DNA from: Burhinus oedicnemus
Taxonomy: Eukaryota > Chordata > Aves > Charadriiformes > Burhinidae
Direction of reading: 5' to 3'
DNA length: 64,000 nt
Assembly (NCBI GenBank): GCA_008921705.1
Contig: VFFE01006813.1
Span: 894,921-958,920, forward strand
A model generated the notes under the pieces. The model saw nothing but the letters and a program-made list of their open reading frames with translations. It ran no database searches and was not told where the DNA came from. Position 1 is the first letter of the stretch, and each line of letters opens with the position of its first letter. Shown piece by piece: positions 1 to 13,400 of this stretch. The position numbers and the translations under genes are program-made.

Positions 1-3000
1 TCTCCCAATTTTTATCTTCCGATACTTTGCCTTCATTGTGACTTCTGACTTCATAGGCAGAAGTAATTAAAAAACCCACTTAAGCATAGCCACCTTCAGA
101 GTGAATCTGCCAGCTTGTAGAATATAAAGGTAGATCTTCTAAATGCTAGTATGCATTGCATATTGTGGTCTCTGGTAAAGACTAGTAAGTAAGGAGGCAA
201 ATCTGGAAAGTACCATACAGCATTTTGAGAGTTTGGCTTGTATTTTACAAGAAAAGAATCCTTAAATAATGAGACCAGAGGCCTGCAGCCACGCACAGCA
301 TTTGACTTAACATTAAGATTCATTGTGCTTGTTCACATCCTTTCTGTGCTCTAATTCCACTTCTCCCTCAATGGACTCTGCATGCAGGGAAAGTTTTGGC
401 CAGAAGTTGACACTTCTTCTCAACGACAAGACTAGGAGCAACATTTAATCTTATTTTTGTTTATTCATAGTTTCCATTCACATTTACAATGGAGTGCAAT
501 AGTCTCTTCCTCCCCACTGTGTAGTCTGTGGGACTTTCAGGATAAAGGACTTTGTGTTTAATAGTTTTCATGTTCTTACTTCTTAAAGGGCAGAGAGTAA
601 TTCATGGTGTTCTTTCTCATACACAGTCGGCCTCTGCTCATCCTGTAACTGTTTCTAGTAAATAAATGATGTCAGAGCATTTTGTTATGCCCTAAAGATG
701 CACATGTTTGTATCATATGTATGAGCCAAATGTTCCGTAGTGCAGGAAAAAGCAAATGCAGCAGAACAGATAATTGTAAAAAGCTGACCCCAGTAAGTTT
801 GGGGTTTTTTTTAATTTCTTCAATAGACATACAAGATGAATGCAGATTAAGGTTTTGACCTGTCTTTGATATAAAGCCTGATAACAGCAGACAGTAAAGC
901 AGGAATGGTAGCAAATTTAGTCATGGATTTTGCCCGTGTTCTGCAGACCAGCAAGACACTCATTTCAGACACTCATAGGATTATTCTTTCCCCCCTGTGA
1001 AATCCTCTTGCTGCTTTCTGGTTCACTGACACCATCTGAAGATGTGTTCTGATCCAATGTGGTGCCACTAACAAAGGAATTCTCTCTGGAGCTCATCAAT
1101 GATAGAAATTGCAAAAGATTTCACTTCTAACCTAGTAATTGATCTTTAAACTCACTTCAAAAAGACACTTGCCAACCTTGCTGAGCTGTGAATCACTGAA
1201 AGAAGATCGCACTTATTTTCTTGTTCTGTTCTACAGCACTCTGCTTTTCTGTCCATCAAAGGACAAAAACAGTGAAGACAGCAACGGTTTTCATCCTAAC
1301 AGTTTTCATCCTTCAGGATTACTGTCAAGACTATACTTTTCTAACTCTCTAAACAGTACAGGGCCATCATGTATAGTAGGCTCCACAGTATTCCTTTCTA
1401 CTGAAAAAGAAATCAATATTGTTATCATCTTCCACAGGGTCCTTCACCTGGCTGAATCTCCTTATCTCCCCTCATCTCCCTTCAGCTTTCCCTGCCCCCT
1501 CAAGGTTTAAAACTGAAGGCCAGGATCACCATGCAAAAGATGATGGATGTTACCACACAATTTTCACTATGCCTTTGGTGGAGGCACAAGCAGAGTTGAC
1601 AGGGTAGGTTAGCCATCTGCTTATTGTGCGGTTTATCACAAAGTCAGCCCAAGTTTATCAAAAAGCATTCAGCAGTGGGATAAAGCGAGCCCTTCAGCTT
1701 TGCACTGAAGCAGATGAGAAGCGCTGGCATGAGCTCTTTGTTCAGATGTAGGACCCTGAGCTGCAGCAGAGAGGCAATGGTAAGTCCCTGGCAATGGTAA
1801 CATCCTTAGCTGCCAGCAGCCACCTTCATAAATAATTATAGTGCCTATGGCTGCACCCCCCAACTGGCCACCGGGAAGATCTTTTATTAGGTATGTCTGT
1901 GTCCAGAGTTCCAGAAAGGTGAATACCAGATTTCACCAAAGTACCTCAGAGTGAAGTTACACAACGTGGAGAAGGCAGTACAACGGCTCATTTCTGCTGA
2001 AAGGAGGACAGCCGGCTTCCCCCACCCCTCGCTCCGTGCTTTCCTCCATCACCTTGTACTGATTCACTGAACCTTGCTGTGAGCTGATTCAGCTTGCTAA
2101 CTGAGCAGGAAGCACACCAGCGAAAGAATGAATAGATTTCTGCTGAGTTAGCGAGTTGAATCAGCTCACAGAAAAGTCAGATGAGTGCCAAAACCAGCAC
2201 AGGACAGGGCTAGAACCGTGCAGCTGGACCTCGGCTTTTTGGCTGCAGCAGTGGCTCTCCGTGTACACTGTGTACCCTTGCTCTTAGGCAACCAACCCAT
2301 TTGACCTTACGTTTAAGCATACATTAACTGCTTTGCCAAGTAGCATCTAGAATCAAAAAGGAAGGGATTTTCAGGGAACTAAATTAAATGAATGGAAATC
2401 TGTTGGTTTCTGTAGAAGTTCTTAGGAAAGCCTAAACAAGAGCTAAGGATTTCAGTGTTGCAGGACATATCAATCACGTGGGTGGATGCCAATCTACCTC
2501 TTCTCACTGTCATATGTATAAAGTGATGATGTTTTGTGGTTCTGCAAAGACAGTTATTTATTAAAAATCTCTTCCATATAAGACAGAAGATTGTGAAGAA
2601 ACTATAAATAGAAAAAAAATATTATTTTACAATCTGGCATATTTTCATCTTTGTTCTACAGTATCCCATATTAAATCATACTGTAGCACTTACTGCAGGA
2701 CTGTAACAGCTGTACACAGGGTGATCTGCATGCAGGGAACCAAATTCTCCTTCCCCTTACACTGACTATACTTTCACTGCTTTCAGTGGAGACACATTTT
2801 AAAAAGAATTAGCCAAGAGCTTTTTGGATACTGGTGATGGGATTTATCTGTAGGATTAGCTATTGATCCTTTAGCGGTGAGTTTAATTCTAATATCAAGT
2901 GATCATTCTTCCTGCGAGGAAGCTGGCTTAAACATGAAAAAATGCATCCTGATATGGTTTTGTGAAGCAATCATCTCAGAGTATTTTCAATCAGGAAATG

Positions 3001-5634
3001 AAAGAATGTCTCAGTCTTCCCTTTGGCAGTCCCATGCTCTTCACTGTTTTGTGGAAAAGGGGGAAAAAAAAAATCAGGTTATTAAAACATTACATCCCCT
3101 TTTAACCCTGCTCTTTCTGAGACTTTTACCTTTCTCTTTTTTTTATTGCAAGAGCTGTTGAACTGTGATTGGTAAGAGAGAGAATAGATTGTGCACTTAG
3201 CCTTACCATCTGACTTAGTTAATCTTCCAAAATGCAATTTATTCTGAGCGCTAACTGTAGTGAGTTTAATGGAACACAGGGTTAAAGTGAGAAACTGGAA
3301 ACAAGTGCTCTCTATCTAAAAGCCAATCAATAACTGAATAGTTTGACAATCCCAAACCTCTGCCACTTTAATGTAATTGGAGTGTATGGAAAAGACATTA
3401 CGTTTCAGCACCTGCTAGCATCAACTTCCATTATTGGAGATACTGCTCTCAATACGTTCAAGTCATACTGTTGCAATAACGTGAAAGGAATGGGAGTAGA
3501 GGTTTGTGCTGTCTTTTAAATCTCTTTTGAGGGATTTTGCAGTTTTATACAGATTGCAGTTTGCTGTGTATATTAGTTTTGGGACACACATGGAACCTCT
3601 CAATATGTTTGAAGATTTTTATGGGCTGATCTGTCTAAAACTAGTGAGGCTGAACATGTTTGAAGCTAGTTATGGGGAGTCTCTGTAGCAGTCCATCATC
3701 TGTGGTTTCTCCAGATGAGTAAGGGAGAAAAAAAGTAATATTACTGGAGTGATATTATGCAACAAATCATGTGAATGACATAATGTGCAAAAAGATATGA
3801 ACAGTGAAATTCCTTTCTAATAATCACCCTTAATAGTGACCGTTCAGTGGTATCGATCAAAAATTGCTTTCTGAAAACAATTTCCTGTGACTGCTGGCAT
3901 GTTTGCTTTTACTCTTCTTATTAATATAAGTGGGAAAATTCATTTGGAGAGAGAGAGACTGGGAGAGATTCCCTTCATTTCCTCTGGCTTTCAGAGGTAA
4001 GAAACAATTTCACATCTGTTTGAGTGTCATTCAGCTGCAGCAGAGAATATCACCAGGAGGACCGGTTTAAGGCAGTTACAACTAACTTACCTGCTTTGTC
4101 ATTACAGGGTCTGTTAAATCTTTCTACATAGAAAAGCTGAGTTCTATACATTTTGGAAAACTCAGTATTTTATGTGTGTGAGTATAGCTATATGGATTAT
4201 TCTTTTGAAATGTCCTACTGACAAAAACCAGCCAATTTATCACAGTGAAGCTAACTGAATATTCACTTCTTTTCTCTCTTTAGGGGAACCAGCTACTCCA
4301 GGCAGCGTTGAAAACCAGCCTAGTATTCTTAATGCATTTTTCTTTCAGCTTTAGATATAAACAGTAAAGAGATACCGGAAATATCTTTGCTTAACAGGTT
4401 TTTTTAGTTTTAATTCCGCACCCCCTGCCATTGTTCAAAACCTAACAATGCAAACTTCAGATTCACATCTAATATGGCATTAATTTGGAAGAATGCATGT
4501 GTCCTTTTATGACTTTCCTTGAACATGAATCCAGAAGTATATTTTCAACTGTGACCAAAACTTACACAACTCTAACAGTTATTTGGCTATTTTGGGAAGA
4601 GAAAAAGCCTGCACAGACTGTATGCTGATCACCAGCAACTTTCTGGAAGCCATAAACAAGGTGGCTTGGCCCAGCAGAAAAAGTTTCAGACTGAGGACGA
4701 GACGAATCTTGTTCTCTTTGCTGTCTGGACGTGGTAATTTACCTTCTCTATATTTAATTTTTCCACATGCAAAGAGGGATAAGGCTATTTATCAGACAGT
4801 AAATGCACAGCCTCTGTAGTTGCTATTGATTGCTAATGCAGAGGTATACTGAAATTGTTGCTTTAATCCCACTACTAATTGAAAATTGGGAAGCTTCCTG
4901 GAACCTTTATCAAAAGAAAGACATATTAAGTGGGACTGTGGTTTCCTAAGTTGTGGCTGCTTGTCATAAAGTCTTTCCTGCTCCCTGCTTTTATGTCTGA
5001 AAAAGATTGTTGGAACCAGCAGGGTTCTTAATTACTGCTGCTAAATACAGTTATTTCCATGAGATTTAATGTATTTTACAATTTTATGGTTATCCATGAA
5101 TAAAACTTATCTAGTAATGAGGAATGAAGCTAAAAATATGTGGTTTCCTATGGGTTTTTTTCATCAGTTTGAGACCAGACTCATCAGAGTTTGGGTTTGA
5201 CTATCAAGTTAAGCGAGATTCTAAACAGTATTTCTGACATTTTTTAATGGGGAAAAAAACCCCAAACTAAAGGAAACTTACTTGATGGAGGGAGAAGCCC
5301 AGAGCTTCTCAACAAGAAGCTTTCTGGGGTATGTACAGAGAGGAAGGGAAGGAGGAACAGTTGCTGAATTCAAAGTAGGGATGGTTCAGTGGTCAGAGGA
5401 AGCCTAGGCTCCTATGAAACAGAGTTATTTCTATGCTGCACAAGAAAATTCTTGTATCACACTGGACATATTGTTTGCATGCAGAGTCTCAAGGTCCTTC
5501 AAAAGTGTTTGGAGGCTTAAACCATAAGAGTAATACTTGTAGTGTTTAAGAGTCAGGGGCACCATGGAATTAATAAGGTTTTCTGCTATGGTTTCTTTTC
5601 CTTTCCTAGTAATTCTATTATTCTAGTTTCTTCA
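1..5634. other. Intergenic, no gene recognised
   Basis: AT-rich sequence on the 3' side of PREX1. Short ORFs here have no recognisable family and start or end without context. The only structured feature seen is the hairpin at 2077-2171. In mammals the next gene in this direction is SULF2, far away; nothing of it is visible here. Confidence 0.6.
2077..2171 (+). repeat. Near-perfect 35-bp inverted repeat (hairpin, 25-nt loop)
   Basis: Arms 2077-2111 and 2137-2171 pair in 31 of 35 positions by Watson-Crick rules. In a plus-strand RNA three of the four differences become G-U wobbles, leaving a single G-G mismatch. The 95-nt size is like a microRNA precursor, but a small decayed inverted-repeat transposon or a template-switch product would look the same. 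No target-site duplication was seen. Confidence 0.85.
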
Positions 5635-6224
5635 TCATAGAATCATAGAATGGTTTAGGTTGGAAGGGACCTTAAAGATCATCTCGTTCCAACTCCCTTG
5701 CCATGGGCAAGGACACTGCCTACTAGACCAAATTGCTCAAAGCCTTATCCAGCCTGGCCTTGAATACTTCCAGGGATGGGGCCTCCACAGCTTCCCTTGC
5801 AACCTGTTCCAGTGCCTCACTACCCTCACAGTAAAGAATTTCTTTCTAATATCTATTCTAAATCTCCCCTCTTCTAGTTTGAAGCCATTACCCCTTGTCC
5901 TGTCACTACATGCCCTTGTAAAAAGTCCCTCTCCAGCTTTCTTGTAGGCCCCTTTCAGATACTGGAAGGCTGCTATAAGATCTCCCTGGAGCCTTCTCTT
6001 CTCCAGGCTCAACAACCCCAGCTCTCTCAGCCTGTCCTCATAGCAGAGGTGCGCTAATCCTCTGATCATCTTTGTGGCCCTCCAACAGGTCCATGTCCTT
6101 CTTACGCTGGGGGCTCCAGAGCTGGACACAGTATTCCGGGTGGGGTCTCACGAGAGCGGAGTAGAGGGACAGAATCACCTCCCTTGACCTGCTGGCCACG
6201 CTTGTCTTGATGCAGCCAGGCATG
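5635..6224 (-). mobile_element. CR1 LINE, 5'-truncated copy
   Basis: The left end carries the CR1 tail (ATCATAGA repeated, then AATGGTTTAGGTTGGAAGGG), so the element runs on the minus strand. Its reverse translation shows the C-terminal part of the CR1 ORF2 protein: [34 protein letters not shown] and [11 protein letters not shown]. The frame breaks around 6060-6080 and again near the left end, so it is dead. About 0.6 kb of the full element remains, as usual for CR1. Confidence 0.93.
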
Positions 6225-6330
6225 CAAATCTCTGAGATCTTGTTCTCATTTCCCATCTGTACAGTAGGGAAATAGTGCTTCCTACTTTATAGGGATGCTT
6301 TGGACATAAACATATTTCAATATTATTGCA
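6225..6330 (+). repeat. MIR/CORE-SINE relic
   Basis: CTCTGAG, then CTCATTTCCCATCTGTACAG and a TAGGGATG-type segment follow the second half of the MIR consensus (CTCAGTTTCC-CATCTGTAAAATGGG, then AGGGTTG). It abuts the truncated end of the CR1 copy. Highly diverged. Confidence 0.5.
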
Positions 6331-6932
6331 AGTTAGTCAGAAACTGCAGTCAGAGGAGAAGTAGATACAGCAAGTGCTTGATCTCAACCCAGAGCTGGCA
6401 CTCACTCAGCCGAGGAGCTGGGAGGCCCTGCTAGGTCTGGTAATACAGGTAATATCCTTAGTGAGCAAGGAAGGAAAATGTTTATTCCACTGCAGCAAAA
6501 CGTCAAAGGCAGGCATAACAGCAGCATCTTTGGTAAGAGTAGTGTGGTCAAGAGGATGCATAACAGAAGATAAAATACGAGCTCACCAGTAAATATAACC
6601 CTATGTTGACTAACTGATAGCAAAAGATTCAGCTGAGGCACTCACCAGCCGCTAAAGCTAGAGGAATATGTATGTTGGTAAATAAGGATTGTTTGTTATG
6701 AGAAGTAGGTGTGAAAACCCCAAAGATCCTGAACTGCTGGCAAACTTCTGTTCTGAACTTTGTAATTATGTCCTCCTTATAAAAATAAATGAACCACAGC
6801 CATGGGCTAGGCTGCATCTCAAAACCCTAGTGTAATTCTCTAATGAGAAATATTAATAAATGTGGTCCATAAAGCACTTCTCGCTAATGACATTATACTG
6901 GCTCCTCCTTTTTATCTCCATCTGTTAAGCTG

Positions 6933-6963
6933 CTTTAAAAGGCAATTAAATTGCCTTTTAAAG
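6933..6963. repeat. Perfect 31-nt palindrome (15-bp arms, 1-nt centre)
   Basis: CTTTAAAAGGCAATT, one A, then its exact reverse complement. A third partial copy of the arm (TTGCTTTAAAAGGTA) follows at about 6970-6983. AT-rich, able to extrude as a cruciform. Confidence 0.9.
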
Positions 6964-8306
6964 TTAGATTGCTTTAAAAGGTAAAAATACTTCAACAATT
7001 TTCCTAATCTTGTTTTCTTATTTAAGTGGTCTTTTAGACAGTTGAACAAATGATATGCTATTAGTAAAAGAATGCACGATAATTTGTGAAATAGTATATA
7101 GATAGGCAAGAATTAGGTGAATGTTTGGTCCTCACTGTTTAAGAAGTTGGAAACTTTTGTTGGGTATGAGCTGGATACTCAAACCTGTGGGTTGTTGCTG
7201 TGTTTCAGTTATATACGCGCTATAGCATTGTGATTCCACTGAATTTATGGAATCTACATTTGATTTACGCCAGAGTAGGCAAAAGAAATAAGGCCCAAGG
7301 TTTGTTATTTCTTGCAGCAAGACACGTTATGTGGTGAACTGGCTATAAAATTGCTTATTATTTTAGAAAGCTTTAATAAAATCCCCTGAAAAATAAACCA
7401 GAGCTGACTTCACATGGGATCAGAGATAAATGATGCATCCCTTCCAAATCACTCTTTCCAAGCTATGCATTCATGTGATAGCTTCATTAACTTGCGTGCA
7501 ATAATTTGCAGATAAATTCCATCAAAAAAACAAGTATTCAAGCACCACTAATAATATGAATTTGATTTTTGCACATTAAAACTGTGATAAAGCCATACTA
7601 ATTATTTTTAATTATCTCCAGATGAAAATACGTCACTCATGTAAGTAATTATGTAAGTAATTTAAAGCTGATTAAATAATAATGATTCCTCGCTCATTGC
7701 CTTCAAAGTGCTTATACCCAAATTTAATTTTAAGCAGGATCAAGAAAATAATCACTTGATTCAAACATTAATTACTAATTTTAATCCTAATTCATTAAAA
7801 ACAGACCTATTTTTTTGCAGACTCTGCAGGGCATTAATTGACATTTTACAAAGTGAGTCATTATTTTGGCATGGAGAAGTATTTTTCAAACGGTGAATCA
7901 TGACTACCAGAAGGGATTGTTAAAGAGCTCCGAGGGAGCTTTGACTTCTTAGAAAAAGCATCCCAATTTAGTGGCAGTTTGGCTTCTCCGGGTTGACTGG
8001 AAAAGTAGTTGTAACTCTGCTGTTCACACGAGCCAGGGAGCTGCTAGCTACCTTTAATGACTGGCAACAGGAGAGTAAACTGAAGAAAAAGTATCCTAAA
8101 GCAAACAAACAGCTTTATTGAGACAAACTGCAACAGGCTGGGGAACAGTTTAGGTCAGTTTAGAAGTGTAAGAATCAGGAGGTCTATTGCTTTCTTTCCA
8201 ATCAAGTTGGAAATGGTAGAGAATCTGAGCAATTTCTTCAGGATTTGTCCTGGAATGTACAGCCTTAAAACTATAGGACTGATTTTGTTGTTTGGTTGTT
8301 GTTGTT

Positions 8307-8337
8307 TTTTTTTTTTTTTTTTTTTGCTTTTTTTTTC
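8307..8337 (+). repeat. Poly(T) tract
   Basis: About 20 consecutive T, one GC, then nine more T. Possibly the tail of a retroposed sequence on the minus strand, but no body is recognisable next to it. Confidence 0.7.
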
Positions 8338-11300
8338 TAGCTTGTCTATACTAGCCTCCTTGTTCGGAACTGGGAAGAATACCAACATCCTCCAAAAAGT
8401 TGACAAACTTTTGGATTGTAAATTCCTTTGGGAAAGGACTACCTTTTTGCTGTGTAACTATAATGAGTTTAAACCGATGGCTAAGTGGTTCTATATGATA
8501 TATTAAGAAAAAATTAATTTATCAGTAATTTTTCTGATAGTAGATCTTAAGCCCCAGTGGGATTATTATAACCATCATGTAACATCGTGACCAGTATAAC
8601 CCACAGGTTTTACCCCTTGTTCCTGCAGCTAATTCAATAGCTCGAATTTGCACGCTCAAATGGTGTGCTTTGTAAGTCCTAGGTGATCAGGACTCCACAT
8701 AAGGGATCATACTATCATTTTATCGATGATACTTTTAGGAACATTTCCTGCTCAGCCTACATTTTTACACTTATCAGTGTCACCCTTCTCATCTTTTTGC
8801 TTCTCAGACAATCCATCTTAATCACAGGCAGAACTGGACACAGCTTCCGCAACTGAAAAATCAACAGAACTACAGTTTGACAAGGAGTCATTTAAATTGT
8901 GAAGGAAAACCAGCAAAAAGGTAATCTTTGTTCTTTTTTCTCCATAAAGAAGGTATTATTTTGTACTGACTCAAAATGCTGTCAGCCATTTGCTCGACCA
9001 TGGGATAAAGAGAACACCACTGAAAATAGAAACCGAGATGTTCAATGCAGTAAACTCATTGTCCAAACATCACCTTTCTTGGCACAAATGTAATGACCTG
9101 AATTGGCGAGGGGAAGGTATTTAATTGAAGCTGTGTAGATACCAATGGATAAGCCTGGAGTAACTGTTATTTGCTGCTTAACAGAAGGAAATCATGAGGT
9201 ATTAGTTAAATTGTCAGTGTAAAACAGAACAACCCATACAAGACAGACAGACGTTTATTTTAATAGAAAGCTATCTGTAAGATGAAACCAGTTAATCACT
9301 GAAGAGTACTCCCAGCCTGTTAATGAGCACAGGACAACAATAAAATTAAAAAAAAAAATGGAAATAACACTGAAGATTAAGGTCGTATGTCAGCTGTAGC
9401 AAAAAACTGCCTAGCATAGTGTAGTGCCCAGGTGGAAACTGGGCAAAGAGGATGAGTACTGTGTCTTCCTCCCAAAATTTCCTCCTGTATACCTGTGCCT
9501 GCAGGAGGTGGGCAGGCCCTATCCTGGCAGATTTAAAGTGCAGGTCTCCCTGTAGGGAAAGTTTGGACGCAGGTGGTCTCTGGGGTGCCCTGGTCCTGGT
9601 CTGGTTGGGCTGCAGCTGTCTCCCTGCAGATGATCACAGCAGCTGGTGAGCTGAGAGCAGACAGCATGTGCAGCACACACAGCTTCTCAGCAGGCGTTCA
9701 GTATCGCCCCTTGGCACCCTCAACAGCAGCAGCAGCATGCCCCTGGGCGAGCTGCTGTTATTCGTAGCTGTGGAGTTGTCAGAGACCTTTAAAAATAGTT
9801 CCTGTTGCTCTGAATGGGGTTTACTTACTCCTTTGCCCTATTTTCTAAGGCAGCAGAATTTTACTTCACATCACTTCTATGTAAGCCATGGATGGGGTTA
9901 GTACTGGGAGTACTAGTACAAGTTCTTGTTTTGAAGATTCCCTGGTGCTATTTGTTCTTTGCTCAAGACAGCTTACGAGTCCAGGCTATTGAACACGCTG
10001 TTTAGACTCTAAGGCAGAAAACTGGCACAGTCACAGACCCTGCCCCTCATCTCTCCTGAACAGTAAAATGAAAAAAACGCAGACATCTCAACTGATTTTC
10101 CATAAGCAAGCAGTTAATTCCTCTTCTCGTGACTTGCTGATCGCCCAGGTGATTAGGGGAAAGCAAGCCAGTCAAATTCACCAGGGCAAAGGACACGAAC
10201 TTTATGAAAACTGATGCTGATAAAGCAAGTGGGAAATGTTGGGCTCTTAGTGGGTTGAGAAACATTGGGCTAGGGATCTTAATGCACTCTGTAAGAGTAC
10301 TTCAGTGTCCCTTTCATGATCTGCTTTACCCTTAGAAGGAAAGCTTAATAGTTGAGGTCTCTGTTTCTTAATTGGAATTCCTTATGCCTATTTACCTCAT
10401 TTTTCTGATTTTCCTCTTCCTCCTGCATAGAAGTAGCCTCTGAAACAGAGTAATATCACCTAAAACTTGAGACATGATCCTCTCTGCATAACTTGTTAGT
10501 GAGAGACAAGCACCAGCTGTCTCATTCTCTGATTTCTGTCATTTTCTGCAGCATGAAGTATTGCTTGGAGAGGAGCACATTATTGCTACTATCTATGGCA
10601 CGTTGCCTTCATTTGTTTCTCTTAGGTTTCTGTCCTGGTGTCATATACTCGACTCTTTCAAGGCTGAAACAGGTCTCTTGTTCAGGAGCTGCTGAACCAG
10701 TAGCACCTCTTGAAGTTTTTTGCAAGTGAAGTGGAAATTAAACCACTGTTAAAAACTAGAGGCTTGTCCTTGCCTTATATAATGTTCAGGCTACTAGACT
10801 TGGAGGACGTAGGGAATTTGACAGGGTGATTTTGGCTAAGAACCAAAACCTAACATATCTAAACATGCAATAATGGGACAAAACGGAAGTTCATTTTTCA
10901 CTGCACAGGAAGCCACAAACAACACTGTTCATCAGTCTCTCCTTTGACATGTTTTTCTCTATTGCTACAGAGAGAAGGAAGCCCAAATCACAGCATCTTG
11001 ATCAGAGGCATGGATGAAGGGATTTAACTCTTACGTTATTCTCTTCTTTTTGGAAACCTTTCAGGTGTGCAGATTTAATCTCTTCAGTTCATTCTTTCAG
11101 TGAATGGAAATTCTCCCCAAATGCGAGGCCCTGGACAGACAGGAAAATGAGGAGTTCCCATTTTAAAGAGAGCTGAGAGCACTGACAAGTTGAGCGTATC
11201 ATCAAAGGCAAGAGGCATTTACGAGTCAGGTGATGAGGTAAGTCTGGCTGGCTGTCCAGAACTTCCTCATTCTAACTGCTGGATTGCCGTGTACTCGATG

Positions 11301-13229
11301 CAACACATACACCATGGAAATAGTGAAAGTTGTAACCAATTTTGGTATTCTGAATAAATGTCAGAATATATAAAGTTGAGTTTCATATTCTGAGGGAAAA
11401 CTCGGAACCTGTCTCAGTTTCATGGTCAAGGGAAAGTTTAGATGCACAGCTGGGGGAATCAAAGGCAGCAATGCATTTTCCTGGCTCAAGAGACCTACTT
11501 CTTTAGTTCATGCTCTATAAAGACAAAATGCAGTTTGCACACAGAAGGGAAGAGCTCTTTTAATTGTACCTTGTCCCACAAAACAAAAAAAGGACTTGAC
11601 CAACAAATACAGTTTTCTTTTTACTTTCTCAATCTTACTGAAGTTCAAAAGGTTCTGCTTAAAGCAATAGCCCAAGTATTTTTAATAACTCAATAGAAAT
11701 GTCTCCTGTCCAGATACCTTTCAACCTTCCAAACCCAAGAGGAGTGTTCTGAATCCTGTCTGATCGAAGACCCATTGTTATGACCATCTGGGCAGTGTTT
11801 TCGGAATGGCTTGATTTCAACTCTGACAGACACGGAGCATACAGCATACCACACACACGCAGGTCAGTAATGCTAAAACGACAACATGGATTAGACAATA
11901 CAAAACAAAAAGTTGAACAAATTATATTAAGACTTTTATCTTAATGCAGGATACACGTGCTTAGTTAAAAATACAGAAACATGAAGAAAAATACAACACT
12001 ATTAGTACACTAGAATCCCTCAAACTTAACTGGAAAAACCCTCTCAAATATTCTGTACATTTTTTCTTTTTACAAAACATTTGAAAATGCCAATCCTATA
12101 AACTGATATAAAAATATCATCTCTGGAACATTTTCCTAAAACCATGAAAAGTTCTGTTTCTTGCAAAAACATACTATACAACTTGTGTCATTTCGGCATT
12201 GCCCCCCGCCCAGACGAGGTAATTGATCTTAGGTGCAAAATGAGCTGTAAATGTAGTAATGCTATAGCAACCTTACTTGAGCTCCTATAACTGATCATCA
12301 ATTAACTTTTAAAAGCCTTTTAAATTTGGCCTAACTCATGGTCAGACCACTGCGGCCATTCCAATCCTTTGTAAAAAGGGCAAAAAATAAAGGCCTTTTA
12401 AAAGTCCTCTGACTTCTTCAGTGAGTTATTTGTTTGCTTTATGGCATTGTACTAGTGCAAGGATTTTCCATCTTGTGATCTTAGCTCATCTAGAAACATC
12501 TGTGAAAGGTTAACTATGAAAAGCAAACCTATTACTCGATGATAATCGGGTCCTGTGTCTTTAATTCAGCACTGAAGGCAGTGTAGGCTTCAGGATACAG
12601 AGGTGTAACCCATTCAACTGATTGGGGTGCAGGTACCAACAAATCTTTCTTCTGGTACACTTAATTGCACCGGTGCATCAGAGCCCGATTCTCAGGGTGT
12701 ATATGCTGACAATTTGAAGGACCTTAAATAAACAGTATTAGCCCCGTGCCAAACTGTGTGATAAAAGAATTATCGATTTTTTTACAAACTAAAAGGTGCT
12801 ACTCTGAAATCCAAATTGACTACCCTTTTGACAAGACCGTATTTTTAAAATAATATTCACCTAACATTTAGTTATGTTCTGAATTCTGATATTCTTCAAA
12901 TCAAGAAGCAGGAACTGCTGAAGATAAGGGAGTCTGAAGAAACTTCACATATAAATATGAGTTTATTCTTTTTTCCCTAATGAAAACAGGTATGTTAAAT
13001 TAGGTTCCTTGATGGTATTAGTGCACAGCACTTCTGAGCTCTGACATGGGGCAGAGCAAGTACATCAGAAATACACTGTCATCTTTCCTTATGCTCCTTA
13101 TGCTTTCCACATGCTATCAATTAACATCTTTATGGGCATTAAAAGCAGAGATTTTTATGTGTCTTTGTGATGTTTATCGTTTTTTCCATCTAGTTTCCAG
13201 TTTTTCAAGTCATTAGAACTATATCATAT

Positions 13230-13400
13230 ATGTAAAGCACTGTCCGTTTTCCAAGCAGTTTACAATTTTTCTCCTTTGAATCTTCACACTACTAGCGGTA
13301 AGAAAATAGTTCCCCAGTTCCCTCCCCAAACTGCAGCAGGGACGAAACGTGAATTGCTCAGTATAGCAAAGGAAGCTGGACATGGTGAGACTGAGCACTC
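13230..13400 (-). repeat. Probable MIR/CORE-SINE relic
   Basis: On the plus strand it follows the complement of MIR: AAGCAGTTTACA, TTGAATCTTCACACTA, then CCCCAGTTCCC and GTGAATTGCTCAGTATA in the place of the GTGACTTGCCCAAGGTCA segment. Very old and uncertain. Confidence 0.4.

Noticed and set aside
1139..1607. Overlapping plus-strand ORFs of 123 and 62 codons
   Set aside because: Low-complexity Ser/Leu/Pro composition, no family match and no gene context.
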